Positions 1 through 9,275 are shown, counted from the stretch's first letter. The stretch is 64,000 nucleotides of DNA from Streptomyces diastatochromogenes (GCA_026913215.1 JAPTYK010000002.1:310001-374000), one strand, 5' to 3'. Numbers and translations are program-made. Notes: generated by a model not told the origin, from the letters alone.

Positions 1-114
1 GGGCGGATCGCCCAGTCCATGGTCCGTCACGGCAAGGGCGGAGACTTCCGGAACCCGACGCGGGTCCAGGCATGGGCCCATCACATCGGAAACGAGCTCA
101 GCACCCCACACTGA
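1..114 (+). CDS. C-terminal end of an unidentified protein (5' partial)
   Basis: An open frame enters from the left edge and stops with TGA at 112-114, giving 37 residues rich in His and Arg that end in ELSTPH. I do not recognise the family from so short a tail. It converges with the next gene and overlaps its 3' end by 17 nt, so one of the two ends may be misplaced. Confidence 0.45.
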   Translation, partial: GRIAQSMVRHGKGGDFRNPTRVQAWAHHIGNELSTPH

Positions 115-523
115 GCGCACCGCTGAGACGTCCGGCGGGCGTACCGCCCCGGAGGTGTGCCGTGTTCCACCAGGAGCCGCCGGACCCAGGGACCACCGCG
201 TCCCGCGCAGGCCGTGCTCTTCCCTCGCGTCTCCGCGCTCGGCGACGCCGTCGGCGGACGTCCGCCCCCGACTCCTCGCCGCCCTGGTCGAGGCGGAACG
301 GCGGATAGGCGTCGGTCCTGAGGCTCGGGCAGGCGGCGACCCTCAGGACCCAGCGGTTCAGGCCGATGATCAGGGCGAACAGGCCCCGTGGGCAGCGCTC
401 GGTGAACAGGATGGCGAAGAACGCGATCCAGAGGAAGAACAGCACGATCCAGTGGGGGATCACCAGGATCCATTTCACCAGCCACAGCCAGCGGGACAGT
501 CCGCCGTCCAGTTCGGCCGTCAC
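98..523 (-). CDS. DUF4389-like membrane protein, possibly damaged
   Basis: The protein (141 aa from a GTG) has the DUF4389 pattern: LSRWLWLVKWILVIPHW near residue 10, a hydrophobic stretch with FFAILFTE, an RW-RVAA segment and the closing TDAYPPFRL. Family members are small integral membrane proteins of unknown function, here probably with one or two membrane spans. It looks shortened in the middle. A stop lies directly upstream of the GTG, while the usual N-terminal Tyr-Pro element (PYPPVV) sits in another frame just before it. The Arg-rich tail after residue 80 is atypical. It is the last gene of a minus-strand run of CBS, CNB and MBL genes. Confidence 0.5.
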   Translation of the reverse strand: MTAELDGGLSRWLWLVKWILVIPHWIVLFFLWIAFFAILFTERCPRGLFALIIGLNRWVLRVAACPSLRTDAYPPFRLDQGGEESGADVRRRRRRARRREGRARPARDAVVPGSGGSWWNTAHLRGGTPAGRLSGALSVGC

Positions 524-565
524 CTACCACCGGCGGGTAGGGCACGCACGGTGTATCCATGATCG

Positions 566-1171
566 TCACTTGCCCGGCAGGTCGTCTTCTGCGTACCGCA
601 GCCGGTCGACGACCCCCACGACGCCGTCGACGCTGTCGCAGAGCATGACCAGCACGTGCCCGAAGCCGCGGCGCCGTACCGTTCCGCTGAGGACGACCCG
701 CCCGTCCACGACCTCCACGGTGATCGCCGACGGGCGCAGCCTCAGCGTGCGGGTGATCACGTCCTCGACGATCTCCTCCTGGATCGCCCGGTCCCTGCGC
801 AGATAGAGCTGGACGAGGTCGCTGCGGCTGAGGACGCCGACGAGCCGCCCGTCGTCGTCGACGACGGGAAGGCGCTTGACCTTGGCCCGGTCCATCACGC
901 GGGCCGCCCGCACCACGCTCCAGTCCGGGCGGGCGACGAGGGCGGGGCTCGTCATGAGCGTGCCCGCCGTGCCGGGACGGGTCCCGGTGGCACGGTGACG
1001 GACCAGGTCCGCCTCGGAGACGACGCCCAGCGGCCGGTTCGCCTCGTCCACCACGGGCAGCGCGGTGACGTCGAACTCGTCCAGGAGCCGCGCGATCTCC
1101 TTGAAGGCCGTGCCGGGTACGACGCTGACGGCGGTGGGCGTCATCAGCTCCGCGACGCTCCGGTGTCTCAT
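566..1171 (-). CDS. CBS-BON domain protein
   Basis: A 201-aa cytosolic protein with two CBS motifs (about residues 8-60 and 70-125, with ALPVVDEANRPLGVVSEADL and RLPVVDDDGRLVGVLSRSDL) followed by a BON domain (about 135-195, ending in a DGVVGVVDRL strand). CBS pairs usually bind adenosyl ligands and BON domains bind lipid or surfaces. The precise role of the fused form is not known. It is one of four paralogues in the first 18 kb and lies 6 nt after the next CBS-BON gene in the same operon. M. tuberculosis Hrp1 is a CBS protein of the DosR regulon, which fits the context. Confidence 0.88.
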   Translation of the reverse strand: MRHRSVAELMTPTAVSVVPGTAFKEIARLLDEFDVTALPVVDEANRPLGVVSEADLVRHRATGTRPGTAGTLMTSPALVARPDWSVVRAARVMDRAKVKRLPVVDDDGRLVGVLSRSDLVQLYLRRDRAIQEEIVEDVITRTLRLRPSAITVEVVDGRVVLSGTVRRRGFGHVLVMLCDSVDGVVGVVDRLRYAEDDLPGK

Positions 1172-1177
1172 CGCTCG

Positions 1178-1834
1178 TCACCTTTCCACGCCCTGGGCGG
1201 TGAGCTCGCACCGCACGCCCACCACGCCTTCGACAGCGCCGGCCAGACGGGCCGCGACGGGGATGAGGCCGCCGTCGCGGACCGTGCCGGACAGTGTCAC
1301 GACGCCGGCGTCGACCCGGACGTCGACCCCGCGCCGCGAGAGCGGGAAGAGACGCTCCACGACATCGCGGCGGACCTCGGCGGCGAGGTCGTCGTCCGGG
1401 CGCAGGAAGACCTTGAGCAGGTCGGAGCGGCTCACGATGCCCTGGATGGCGCCGTGCCCGTCGACGACCGGCAGCCGCTTGACGCGGTGGGCGGCCATGA
1501 GGCGGGCGGCCTGCGGCAGGGACGCCTCGGGGGTGATGGTGACGGCGGGCGAGGTCATCAGGTCCTCGGCCCTGCTGGAGCCGGCCTTGACCGTCGCCCC
1601 GGGGCGACGCATCTGTTCGATGAGGCCGAGGCGGTGCTCATGGAACTCCTCCTTGAGGAGCAGGTCCGCCTCGGAGACCACGCCGACGACACGGCCCTCG
1701 CCCTCGACGACGGGGACGGCGGTCACCTTCCAGCGCTGCATCGTGGTCACGATCTCCTTGAAGTCGGCGCCGGGCAGGACGGCGACGACCTTCTTGGTCA
1801 TCACGTCGGCGACGGTGAACGGCCGACTGGTCAT
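1178..1834 (-). CDS. CBS-BON domain protein
   Basis: A 218-aa paralogue of the downstream gene: CBS1 (about 8-62, VTAVPVVEGEGRVVGVVSEA), CBS2 (about 92-145, VKRLPVVDGHGAIQGIVSRS) and a C-terminal BON domain (about 155-215). The start ATG is preceded by GAGAGA. It sits between a cyclic-nucleotide-binding gene (12 nt upstream) and another CBS-BON gene (6 nt downstream), so the three are almost surely cotranscribed. A redox or energy-sensing role is inferred from the cluster and not shown by the sequence. Confidence 0.88.
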   Translation of the reverse strand: MTSRPFTVADVMTKKVVAVLPGADFKEIVTTMQRWKVTAVPVVEGEGRVVGVVSEADLLLKEEFHEHRLGLIEQMRRPGATVKAGSSRAEDLMTSPAVTITPEASLPQAARLMAAHRVKRLPVVDGHGAIQGIVSRSDLLKVFLRPDDDLAAEVRRDVVERLFPLSRRGVDVRVDAGVVTLSGTVRDGGLIPVAARLAGAVEGVVGVRCELTAQGVER

Positions 1835-1846
1835 GGCTCTCTCTCC

Positions 1847-2317
1847 TCACCGGGCGTATGCGAGGGCTCCCGCCCCCGCGCGCGGCATGACGTCGTCGAT
1901 GAGACGGCCGCGGGTCGAAAGGAGCCGGCGAGCCATGGTCGCGGCGACACATGCGAACACCGCCTCACCGACGGACGGGTCCTCCGCGCAGAGTTCCCTC
2001 ACGGCCGGGGCGTCGAACTCGAGGGCGCGGACCTCCGTGGCCGCCGTGGCGCCGAGGTGCCAGTGGTGGGGCGGCATGATCCAGGAGCAGCCGAGGAGGG
2101 CGCCGCCCACGAGCGTGTCCACGACGGCGTTGCGGCGCCCCGGGACATGGGTGTCGAGATCGACCCTGCCGGTTTCGATGATCCAGAACCGGTCGGCGCG
2201 CTGCCGCTCGTGGAAGATGCGCGTCCCGGCGGCGAAGCGGACCGGACGGGAGTGCTCCAGGAGCCGCCTCCGTGCCTCGGGGGAGAGCTCGTTCAGCAGC
2301 GTCCGCGTGGTGGTCAT
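1847..2317 (-). CDS. Cyclic-nucleotide-binding-domain protein (Crp-like effector domain only)
   Basis: A 156-aa protein made of a single CNB/Crp-type beta-barrel (RPVRFAAGTRIFHERQRADRF then TGRVDLDTHVPGRR and a GGALLGCSW turn) and a C-terminal helix. No helix-turn-helix follows, so it is not a classical Crp regulator. Start chosen at the ATG at 2317 because GGAGG lies 6 nt upstream; an in-frame extension to 2386 has no such site. The barrel lacks an obvious cAMP-type phosphate cassette, so the ligand is unknown. A second copy lies at 17723-18181, also next to a CBS-BON gene. Confidence 0.82.
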   Translation of the reverse strand: MTTTRTLLNELSPEARRRLLEHSRPVRFAAGTRIFHERQRADRFWIIETGRVDLDTHVPGRRNAVVDTLVGGALLGCSWIMPPHHWHLGATAATEVRALEFDAPAVRELCAEDPSVGEAVFACVAATMARRLLSTRGRLIDDVMPRAGAGALAYAR

Positions 2318-2392
2318 GATGTCCTCCAGCCCTTCCCTCACAGACTCGCCCCGGCCGGGTGGTGCCGGGAGGGCCGCGCAGGTCACACCCGG

Positions 2393-2406
2393 GGGCCCGA
2401 AGGGCC
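2393..2406. promoter_or_regulatory. Candidate DevR/OsdR-type box or hairpin
   Basis: GGGCC-CGAA-GGGCC lies between the MBL gene and the CNB gene. It fits the 5-4-5 pattern of the boxes at 3903, 9981 and 18241. The wider stretch (2387-2411) can also fold into a CCCGGG-rich hairpin, so it could equally be a terminator for the MBL gene. Confidence 0.35.
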
Positions 2407-2410
2407 CGGG

Positions 2411-3838
2411 TCAGCGGACCAGGACGGCCTCGCCGGAGCGGGGGACGACGGCCGTCCAGCCCAGCTCGTGGTCGATGCGGTCGCGCAGTGCCTCCGACGC
2501 GGCCGGTTCGCCGTGCACGAGGTAGGTGGTGTGCGGGGGCGGGGCGCCGCGCAGCCAGCCGAGGATCTGTCCGGCGTCGGCGTGGGCCGAGAAGTGCGGT
2601 ACGTCGGCGACCTCGGCCCGTACGGGGACGTACTCGCCGAACATCTTCAGCGTCCGTGCCCCGTCCACCAGGTCCCGCGCCCGGGTGCCGGCGGCGGCGA
2701 AGCCGACGATGACGACCGCGTTCCGAGGGTCCGGGAGCAGCCGGTGCAGGTGGTGCAGGACCCGGCCGCCGGTGGCCATGCCGGCCGAGGAGACGATGAC
2801 GGCGGGTCCGTGCGCGCTGTTGATGTCGATGGACTCCTGGACGGTGCGGGCGGCGAGGAACGGCGCGGGGCTCAGGGCGGCCTCGCCCCGGTCCAGGATC
2901 TCCGGCCGCAGTTCGGCGGACCGTTCGCGTACGGCGTCCCGGTACACGTCCAGGGCGGCCAGCGCCATGGGGCTGTCCACGTACACCGGGACCGACCGGG
3001 GCAGCACGCCCGTCTCGCGCAGGCGGGTCAGCTCGTGCAGGACGACCTCGGTGCGGTCGATGGCGAAGGCGGGGATGACGACGGTGCCGTTCCGCGTGAG
3101 GGTCCGGCCGACGACGGAGGCGAACTCCGAGCGTCCGGACTCCTCGTCGTGACGGCGGTCGCCGTACGTCGACTCCATGAGCAGCACGTCGGCGCCCGAG
3201 AACGGCTCCGGTGGCAGCAGCAGCGGGTGCCCCGGCCGTCCCAGGTCCCCGGAGACGGCCAGTGCATGGCCGTCCTCCAGCGTCAGGTGGGCCCAGGCGG
3301 AGCCGAGGATGTGCCCGCCGTGGTGGAGCGTGAGCCGGGTGCCGGCCATGATCTCCACCTCTTCGCCGACCGGGACCGGGTCGAAGAACGCCATGGTCTT
3401 CTCGACGTCCGCGTCGTCGTAGAGCGGCTGGGCCGGACGGTGCTTGGACCAGCCGTGCTCGTTCGCGTGCCGGGCGGCCTCCATCTGGAGCCGTGCGCTG
3501 TCGCGCAGCACGATCCCGGCGAGCCGGGCCGTGGGGCCGCTGCTGAGGATCGGGCCCCGGAACCCCTGCCGGACCAGGCGGGGCAGGTAGCCGCAGTGGT
3601 CCAGATGGGCGTGGGTGACGACCACGGCGTCGACGTCGGCGGCGTCGCGGGCGAACCGCTCCCAGTTGCGCCGCCGCAGGTTCGCGAAACCCTGGAAGAG
3701 ACCGCAGTCGAGGAGGATCCGCGCATGGTCGCTCTCGACCAGGAACTTGCTGCCGGTGACCGTGCCCACGCCGCCCAGGAAGCTGAGCAGCGCCGGGCGC
3801 GGGGGCGTGGGAGTGGGGTTCGGGGCTGCCTCGGACAT
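2411..3838 (-). CDS. MBL-fold metallo-hydrolase with beta-CASP and RMMBL domains
   Basis: A 475-aa protein of the CPSF73/RNase J-like superfamily. The metallo-beta-lactamase zinc motif HAHLDH is at residues 76-81. A beta-CASP cap with SSAGMATGGR follows, and the C-terminal RMMBL part has HFSAHAD and VHGE. Such proteins are usually nucleases acting on RNA, with a two-zinc centre in the cytosol. The ATG at 3838 is chosen because AGGAGGG precedes it; 102 more in-frame codons upstream lack family similarity and would cross the paired boxes at 3903-3937. It is the first gene of the minus-strand run towards 98. Confidence 0.9.
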   Translation of the reverse strand: MSEAAPNPTPTPPRPALLSFLGGVGTVTGSKFLVESDHARILLDCGLFQGFANLRRRNWERFARDAADVDAVVVTHAHLDHCGYLPRLVRQGFRGPILSSGPTARLAGIVLRDSARLQMEAARHANEHGWSKHRPAQPLYDDADVEKTMAFFDPVPVGEEVEIMAGTRLTLHHGGHILGSAWAHLTLEDGHALAVSGDLGRPGHPLLLPPEPFSGADVLLMESTYGDRRHDEESGRSEFASVVGRTLTRNGTVVIPAFAIDRTEVVLHELTRLRETGVLPRSVPVYVDSPMALAALDVYRDAVRERSAELRPEILDRGEAALSPAPFLAARTVQESIDINSAHGPAVIVSSAGMATGGRVLHHLHRLLPDPRNAVVIVGFAAAGTRARDLVDGARTLKMFGEYVPVRAEVADVPHFSAHADAGQILGWLRGAPPPHTTYLVHGEPAASEALRDRIDHELGWTAVVPRSGEAVLVR

Positions 3839-3902
3839 GGCCGTCCCTCCTTCGGAACGTGTACCGGTCTCCACCTTCGCATCCGGACCGGGCCTGTCAG
3901 GG

Positions 3903-3937
3903 GGGCCGAGCGGGCCCCCTCGGGGGCCGACCGGCTC
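3903..3937. promoter_or_regulatory. Paired 5-4-5 palindromic boxes (candidate DevR/OsdR sites)
   Basis: Two boxes, GGGCC-GAGC-GGGCC (3903-3916) and GGGCC-GACC-GGCTC (3924-3937), start exactly 21 bp apart in the divergent region between the MBL hydrolase (-) and the alcohol dehydrogenase (+). DosR boxes of mycobacteria have the same GGGAC-N4-GTCCC layout and often occur as pairs two helical turns apart. Assignment to this cluster's regulator is inference. Confidence 0.55.
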
Positions 3938-4013
3938 ATGTGTCGCCGGAGGACTCAGCGGAGCCTGGTGGACGAGGACCGCAGCGACGTGCGACAGGAA
4001 GTGGGTGGGCGCC

Positions 4014-5054
4014 ATGAAGGCACTCGTCTTCCAGGGGCCGGGCCGGATCGCCTGGCAGGATGTACCCGACCCGGTCATCGAGGACCCTGCCGACGCGATC
4101 GTCCGGGCCGACGCCGCCACCATCTGCGGCACGGACCTGCACATCCTGAAGGGGGACGTGCCGGAGGTGACCGCCGGACGGGTCCTCGGTCACGAGGCGG
4201 TCGGCACGGTGGTCGAGACCGGAGGCGACGTCCGCACGGTACGTCCCGGTGACCGCGTCCTGATCTCCTGCATCACGGCCTGCGGCCGGTGCCGCTTCTG
4301 CCGTGAGAGCCGCTACGGACAGTGCCGCGGCGGAGGCGGCTGGATCCTCGGACACACCATCGACGGCACCCAGGCCGAGTACGTCCGGGTGCCCTTCGCC
4401 GACCTGTCCGTCCATCCGCTGCCCGACTCGATCGACAGCTCCGACGCCGTCCTGCTCGCCGACATCTTCCCCACCTCCTACGAGGTGGGGGTGCTGAACG
4501 GCGCCGTGCGCCCCGCCGACACGGTCGTCGTCGTGGGCGCGGGCCCTATCGGCCTCGCCGCCATCGCCACCGCCGGGTTCTACAGTCCGGGCCGTGTCAT
4601 CGCCGTCGACCTGGCCGAGTCGCGGCTGGCCGCCGCCCGAGCCCTCGGTGCGGACGCCACCGTGAACGCCGGGGAGGAACCGGAACAACTCGTCGCGGAC
4701 CTGACCGACGGCTTCGGCGCCGATGTCGTGATGGAGGCCGTCGGCGTCCCGGAGGCGTTCGAGATGTGCACGCGGATGGTCCGCCCCGGGGGCCGGGTTG
4801 CCAACATCGGCGTCCACGGCAAGCCGGCGGTGCTCCACCTCGAAGACCTGTGGATCAAGGACGTCACGATCACCACCGGCCTCGTGGACACCTCGTCCAC
4901 ACCCCTGCTGCTCCGCATGATGGCCGCGGGACGGCTCCCGTCCTCGTCCCTCGTCACCCACCGCTTCGGGCTGGGGCAGATGGAAGAGGCGTACGACGTC
5001 TTCGGGCGAGCGGCGGACACGGGCGCCCTCAAGGTCGTGCTCGGCGGGGCGTAG
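4014..5054 (+). CDS. Zinc-dependent alcohol dehydrogenase
   Basis: A 346-aa medium-chain dehydrogenase. The catalytic zinc site includes Cys38 (TICGTDLH) and GHE at 60-62. The structural zinc cysteines are at about 90, 93, 96 and 104 (CGRCRFCRESRYGQC), and the Rossmann glycines follow (VVGAGPIGLAA, about residue 170). It should oxidise or reduce an alcohol/aldehyde with NAD(P). The start at 4014 aligns with the family N-terminus (MKALVF) and has GGAAG upstream. It leads a plus-strand operon with the HAD and GH65 genes. Zn-ADHs of this type occur in Streptomyces OsdR-controlled clusters. Confidence 0.93.
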   Translation: MKALVFQGPGRIAWQDVPDPVIEDPADAIVRADAATICGTDLHILKGDVPEVTAGRVLGHEAVGTVVETGGDVRTVRPGDRVLISCITACGRCRFCRESRYGQCRGGGGWILGHTIDGTQAEYVRVPFADLSVHPLPDSIDSSDAVLLADIFPTSYEVGVLNGAVRPADTVVVVGAGPIGLAAIATAGFYSPGRVIAVDLAESRLAAARALGADATVNAGEEPEQLVADLTDGFGADVVMEAVGVPEAFEMCTRMVRPGGRVANIGVHGKPAVLHLEDLWIKDVTITTGLVDTSSTPLLLRMMAAGRLPSSSLVTHRFGLGQMEEAYDVFGRAADTGALKVVLGGA

Positions 5055-5101
5055 GACACGCCAATGACCGGCCCCCACCACCGTCCGGCGCGGAGCACTC
5101 C

Positions 5102-5868
5102 GTGGGCGGCCGAGCCCCGGATCCCGTCGGCTCCGCGCACTCGTCCTGGACACGGACGGCGTGCTCCTCGACTCGGCGGGTCTGCACGCGGAGGCCTGGA
5201 AGACGGCGCTGGACGCCTGCCTGGAAGCTGTGGCGGGTCAGGAACAACCGCCCTTCGACTCCGACGCGGAGTACCGCCGGTTCGTCGACGGAAGACCCCG
5301 CTACGACGGGGCGGCGGCCTTTCTCACAGCCCGAGGCCTTGGACTCCCGGCGGGAGCGCCCCGCGACCCGCCCGGCTGCGACACCATCTGGGCGGTCGCC
5401 GCCCGCAAGGAGCAGGCGTTCGTCGACCGCCTTCGCACCGAAGGCGTCCCGGCCTTCGGTGACGCCCGGCCCGCCCTCGTCGCCCTGGGCGCGGCGGGCG
5501 TGCAGTGCGCCGCGGTATCGGCCTCCCGGCACGCCCGGGCACTGATCCGTGCAGCCGGGCTCGCCGGTCTCCTCGCGGTGATCGTGGATGGCGAGGACGC
5601 CGCCCGACTCGGCCTCGCCGGCAAGCCGGATCCCGCGCTCTTCCTGCGGGCGACCGCCCTCCTCGGCAGCCGCCCGCAGGAGACCGCGGTCGCCGAGGAC
5701 TCCCTCGCCGGAGTCGAGGCCGCGCGTCGCGGCGGCTTCGGTCTCGTCGCCGGTGTCGACCGCACTCCGCTGCGGAGCGCGGCCGGTCCCCTGCGAGAGC
5801 AGGGTGCCGACCTGGTGGTTCCCGACCTCATGACACTGATCCGGAGCATATGGGGCGAGCGCGGATGA
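5102..5868 (+). CDS. HAD-family hydrolase, beta-phosphoglucomutase-like (frame broken near its start)
   Basis: The body (about 240 aa) matches HAD subfamily IA: nucleophile loop LVLDTDGVLLDSA, motif II VSAS, Lys in AGKPDPALFL and the acidic motif VAEDSLAGVEAA. The frame of the catalytic DxD has no ATG, GTG or TTG upstream before a TGA at 5065. A GTG at 5102 with GGAG before it gives a good start in the next frame if one base, probably a C near 5133, is missing. Starting at GTG 5161 would remove the nucleophile. Placement before a GH65 phosphorylase suggests beta-phosphoglucomutase action on the released sugar phosphate. Confidence 0.78.
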
Positions 5869-8255
5869 CCACCGGCTGGGTATGGAGGTACGACCGGTAC
5901 GTCCCGGAACGAGAGCCGCTGGTCGAAGCCCTCTGCACGCTCGGCAACGGCCGGTTCGCCACCAGGGGCTCCGCTCCCGAGTGCACCGCCGGGACCACGC
6001 ACTACCCGGGGACCTACCTGGCCGGCGGCTACGACCGGCTCACCTCGGTCGTCGCCGGCGAGCGGGTCGAGAACGAGGACCTCGTCAACCTTCCGAACTG
6101 GACGCTCCTGCGCTATCGCTGCCTGCCGGACGACGGGCCGGCCGGAGACTGGCTGACGCCCGACGCCGCGGAGCTGCGCCACTACGACGTACGCCTCGAC
6201 CTGCGCGCGGGTGTGCTCACCCGGAGCCTGTTCTTCGAGGACGCACGCGGGCAGGGTCTGCGCGTCAGCCACATCCGCCTCGTTCACATGGGAGAACCCA
6301 GCCTCGCGGCACAGTGCACCCTCTTCCGCGTCTACGGCTGGAGCGGCGCCGTCGAGGTGCAATCCGTCCTGGACGGCACCGTCACCAACGCCGGAGTGGA
6401 ACGCTACCGGCACCTCGACGGGCGTCATCTCACAGACCACCGGACCGGATTCGAGCCCGACGGTGTCGCCTGGATCTCGTGCCGTACCGTCGACCCGGGT
6501 ATCAGGATCGCCATGGCCGTGCGCACGGTCACCCACCCTGCGCGGCCCGCACGGAAGGCGGCCACCAGGACCGGCACCGTGCAGACGTACCACCTGCCGG
6601 TCGTTCCCCGCCGCTCAGCGATGGTCGTGAAGACCCTGGCGCTGCACACCTCGACGGACTGGCCTGCCGCCGGCCCGCTCTCGGCGGCCACCGACGCGAT
6701 CGCTCGTGCTCCTTCCTTTCCCCGGCTGCTTTCGGCCCACAAGGCGGCCTGGCAGCGCGTATGGGAGCAGGGTGAGCTGCACGTGCCGGGGGAGGCGGGC
6801 CGCATCCTGCGGCTGCACATGTTCCACCTGCTGCAGACGCTGTCCCCGCACACGGCGGACCTCGATGTGGGTGTGCCCGCGCGCGGACTGCACGGAGAGG
6901 CGTACCGGGGGCACGTCTTCTGGGACGAGCTCTTCGTCCTGCCCTACCTCGACCTCCACTTCCCCGAGGTGGCCCGGGCGCTGCTCATGTACCGGCACCG
7001 TCGGCTCCCGGCGGCCCGCGAGGCGGCCCGCCTCGCGGGCCGGCAGGGAGCCATGTACCCCTGGCAGAGCGCGAGTTCAGGACGGGAGGAGACCCAGGCC
7101 TTGCACCTCAACCCGCGTTCGGGCCGCTGGCTGGCCGATCATTCACGGCTCCAGCGCCACGTGGGCTCGGCCGTCGCGTTCAATGTCTGGCAGTACGCGC
7201 AGGCCACCGGCGACCGCGGATTCCTCCACGCCGCAGGGGCGGAGATCCTCCTCGAGGTCGCCCGCTACTGGGCCGGGGCCGCTGACTTCGACCCGGCCCT
7301 GCGGCGCTACCGGATCCGCGGGGTCGTGGGACCGGACGAGTACCATGACGCCTATCCCGATACGACGGTCCCGGGCATCGACGACAACGCCTACACCAAC
7401 GTGACGGCTGCCTGGGTGCTCGCCCGTGGCCTCGACCTGCTCGGCGAACTGCCCGAGGCCCGTCGCTCGGAACTGGCGGAGCAACTGTCGCTGGACGATG
7501 GCGAACTCACTCGCTGGGAGGACGTCTCCCGCCGCCTGTACGTTCCGTTCCACCAGGGCGTGGTGAGCCAGTTCGAGGGATACGGAGACCTGGCGGAGCT
7601 CGACTGGGAGGCGTATCGGACCCGGTACGGCGACATCCGCAGACTCGACCGGATCCTGGAGGCCGAGGGAGACACGGTCAACCGCTACCAGGCGTCGAAG
7701 CAGGCCGACACCCTGATGCTCGGCTACCTGTTCCGGCCTGATGAGCTGTACGGCTTGTTCGGCGGGCTCGGCTACGCGCTGGACGACGAGATGTGGCGTG
7801 CGACCGTCTCGTACTACCTGCGGCGCACCAGCCACGGTTCGACGCTCAGCAGCCTCGTTCATGGCTGGGTACTGGCCCGGCAGAAAGGCGCCGACGCCTG
7901 GCGCTACTGCGAGGAGGCCCTGCTCGCTGACGTGGCCGACGTCCAGGGCGGCACGACCGGAGAGGGCGTTCATCTCGGTGCGATGGCCGGCACGATCGAC
8001 CTCGTCGAACGCGGGATCACCGGTCTGGAAACGGGACCGGAGGGGCTTCGAGTGGCTCCAGTGGCCCTGGCGGAGATCCCGCGGTTCACCTTCACCCTGT
8101 GCGTCGGCCGTCATCGAGGGGTTCGCCTGCGGATACTTCCCGGTCGGCTGGCCATCCGGGTCCCCGCCTCGCCCGAAGGCCCGCTCGCCGTCGTGCTCCC
8201 CGGTGACCGGAGGGTCACTGTCGCACCCGGACAGGAGCGCTGGCTCCGTCTGTGA
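5865..8255 (+). CDS. Glycoside hydrolase family 65 protein (disaccharide phosphorylase type)
   Basis: A 796-aa GH65 enzyme. The N-terminal beta-sandwich starts with LGNGRFATRGSAPE, and the (alpha/alpha)6 barrel has HVFWDELFVLPYL, the general-acid motif GPDEYHD (Glu about 492), DDNAYTN and KQADTLML. A short C-terminal sheet follows. Family members phosphorolyse maltose, trehalose or kojibiose into glucose and beta-glucose 1-phosphate; which substrate is used here cannot be read. Its ATG overlaps the HAD stop (ATGA), a sign of translational coupling, and the HAD protein could isomerise the product. A role in reserve-sugar use under stress is inferred. Confidence 0.9.
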   Translation: MTTGWVWRYDRYVPEREPLVEALCTLGNGRFATRGSAPECTAGTTHYPGTYLAGGYDRLTSVVAGERVENEDLVNLPNWTLLRYRCLPDDGPAGDWLTPDAAELRHYDVRLDLRAGVLTRSLFFEDARGQGLRVSHIRLVHMGEPSLAAQCTLFRVYGWSGAVEVQSVLDGTVTNAGVERYRHLDGRHLTDHRTGFEPDGVAWISCRTVDPGIRIAMAVRTVTHPARPARKAATRTGTVQTYHLPVVPRRSAMVVKTLALHTSTDWPAAGPLSAATDAIARAPSFPRLLSAHKAAWQRVWEQGELHVPGEAGRILRLHMFHLLQTLSPHTADLDVGVPARGLHGEAYRGHVFWDELFVLPYLDLHFPEVARALLMYRHRRLPAAREAARLAGRQGAMYPWQSASSGREETQALHLNPRSGRWLADHSRLQRHVGSAVAFNVWQYAQATGDRGFLHAAGAEILLEVARYWAGAADFDPALRRYRIRGVVGPDEYHDAYPDTTVPGIDDNAYTNVTAAWVLARGLDLLGELPEARRSELAEQLSLDDGELTRWEDVSRRLYVPFHQGVVSQFEGYGDLAELDWEAYRTRYGDIRRLDRILEAEGDTVNRYQASKQADTLMLGYLFRPDELYGLFGGLGYALDDEMWRATVSYYLRRTSHGSTLSSLVHGWVLARQKGADAWRYCEEALLADVADVQGGTTGEGVHLGAMAGTIDLVERGITGLETGPEGLRVAPVALAEIPRFTFTLCVGRHRGVRLRILPGRLAIRVPASPEGPLAVVLPGDRRVTVAPGQERWLRL

Positions 8256-8263
8256 GAGGGGGT

Positions 8264-9253
8264 TCAGTCGAAGCTGAGCACCTCGGAGACGGGCCGGCGC
8301 GGCGTGGCCCGGCCCCCGGTGCCGTAGCCCAGGCGGAACACCATGTGGACGAAACTGATCGTCGAGCCGGGATCGCGTGCGTCGAAGCGGAGTTCGGGCC
8401 ATTCCAAGGGCTGGGACATGAGGGAGGTGGCAAGACCGTCGAGGGTGGCCCGCAGAAGGACGCGTTGCATGGCCTGGCCGGCCTTCAGCCATTCCTCCGG
8501 GGTGTCCTCGGCCGTGCCGAGCAGCGCGATCTGCGGGCTCTTCTCGAAGCGCGCCGAGACCCGGCCGGGCACCTGGCGGGGCGCGCCGAAGTCCCGCACG
8601 GGGGAGGTCACGTCGTACTGCCGGGGGCCGAAGGCGTACGCGGGGATGCCCTCGGTGCCAGGCCCTTCCCCGGCCGCGCCCGTGCGGGTCCAGGCGGCGA
8701 TCTCCGCGCGTACGGCCTCGTCCGCCGCCTCGAACAGTTCGGAGGCGTGGACGAGATGCATGACGGTGTCGGTGTGCCAGTCTCCCGGTACGACGAGCCG
8801 GCAGCCTTCGAGGAGGGCCGCGGCGCGCAGTCCGTCGATCACCTCGGAGGGGATCCGTTCCTCCGTGAAGGGGAAGCGGCTGGTGTGCCGCCGCGCGAGG
8901 GCGGGATGGAGCACGCCCAGTTCGTCGTCGGCGTCGTCGGGACCGTCGAACCGTACGTCGGCGAGATGCCAGGGATCGTCGGGAGAGGGCAGCAGTCGAA
9001 CTGCCGGGCGCAGGGACCGGTGCGCGGCGGCGACCCGCAGATTGAACAGGGCGGCGCCACAGCCGAGGTGGAGGGCGCGGTGGTCGGGGTCCCCGTGGGG
9101 CATGGCGCGAGCGTCGTCGCCGTGCAGCTCGATGATGCCGGAGCCTGTCTTGGCGACGAACTTCCAGGGCTGTGCGTTGTGCATCGAGGGAGCCGTGACG
9201 GCGTCTTCGATCAGCGACGTCACGAGCGGTCGGGTCAGAGCGGTGGTAGACAC
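8264..9253 (-). CDS. Acg-family FMN-binding nitroreductase
   Basis: A 329-aa protein of the Acg/nitroreductase family. It has AVTAPSMHNAQPWKF near the N-terminus (typical NAQPW flavin motif), a central RRHTSRFPF segment and a C-terminal GLATSLMSQPLE region. M. tuberculosis Acg is one of the strongest DosR-controlled genes; it holds FMN but its substrate is unknown. The GTG at 9253 is chosen because AGGA lies upstream and the family N-terminus aligns; an extension to 9361 would run into the CBS-BON gene. It is 22 nt downstream of that gene and probably cotranscribed. It converges with the GH65 gene, leaving only 8 nt. Confidence 0.85.
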   Translation of the reverse strand: MSTTALTRPLVTSLIEDAVTAPSMHNAQPWKFVAKTGSGIIELHGDDARAMPHGDPDHRALHLGCGAALFNLRVAAAHRSLRPAVRLLPSPDDPWHLADVRFDGPDDADDELGVLHPALARRHTSRFPFTEERIPSEVIDGLRAAALLEGCRLVVPGDWHTDTVMHLVHASELFEAADEAVRAEIAAWTRTGAAGEGPGTEGIPAYAFGPRQYDVTSPVRDFGAPRQVPGRVSARFEKSPQIALLGTAEDTPEEWLKAGQAMQRVLLRATLDGLATSLMSQPLEWPELRFDARDPGSTISFVHMVFRLGYGTGGRATPRRPVSEVLSFD

Positions 9254-9275
9254 GGTTCGTCCTGTCTGCGGTGAG

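Noticed and set aside
656..4252. Plus-strand open frame of about 1,200 codons opposite the CBS, CNB and MBL genes
   Set aside because: It is the antisense of five well-supported genes. Its composition (His, Asp, Gly, Ala rich) is the typical mirror of high-GC genes, and no motif or start signal supports it.
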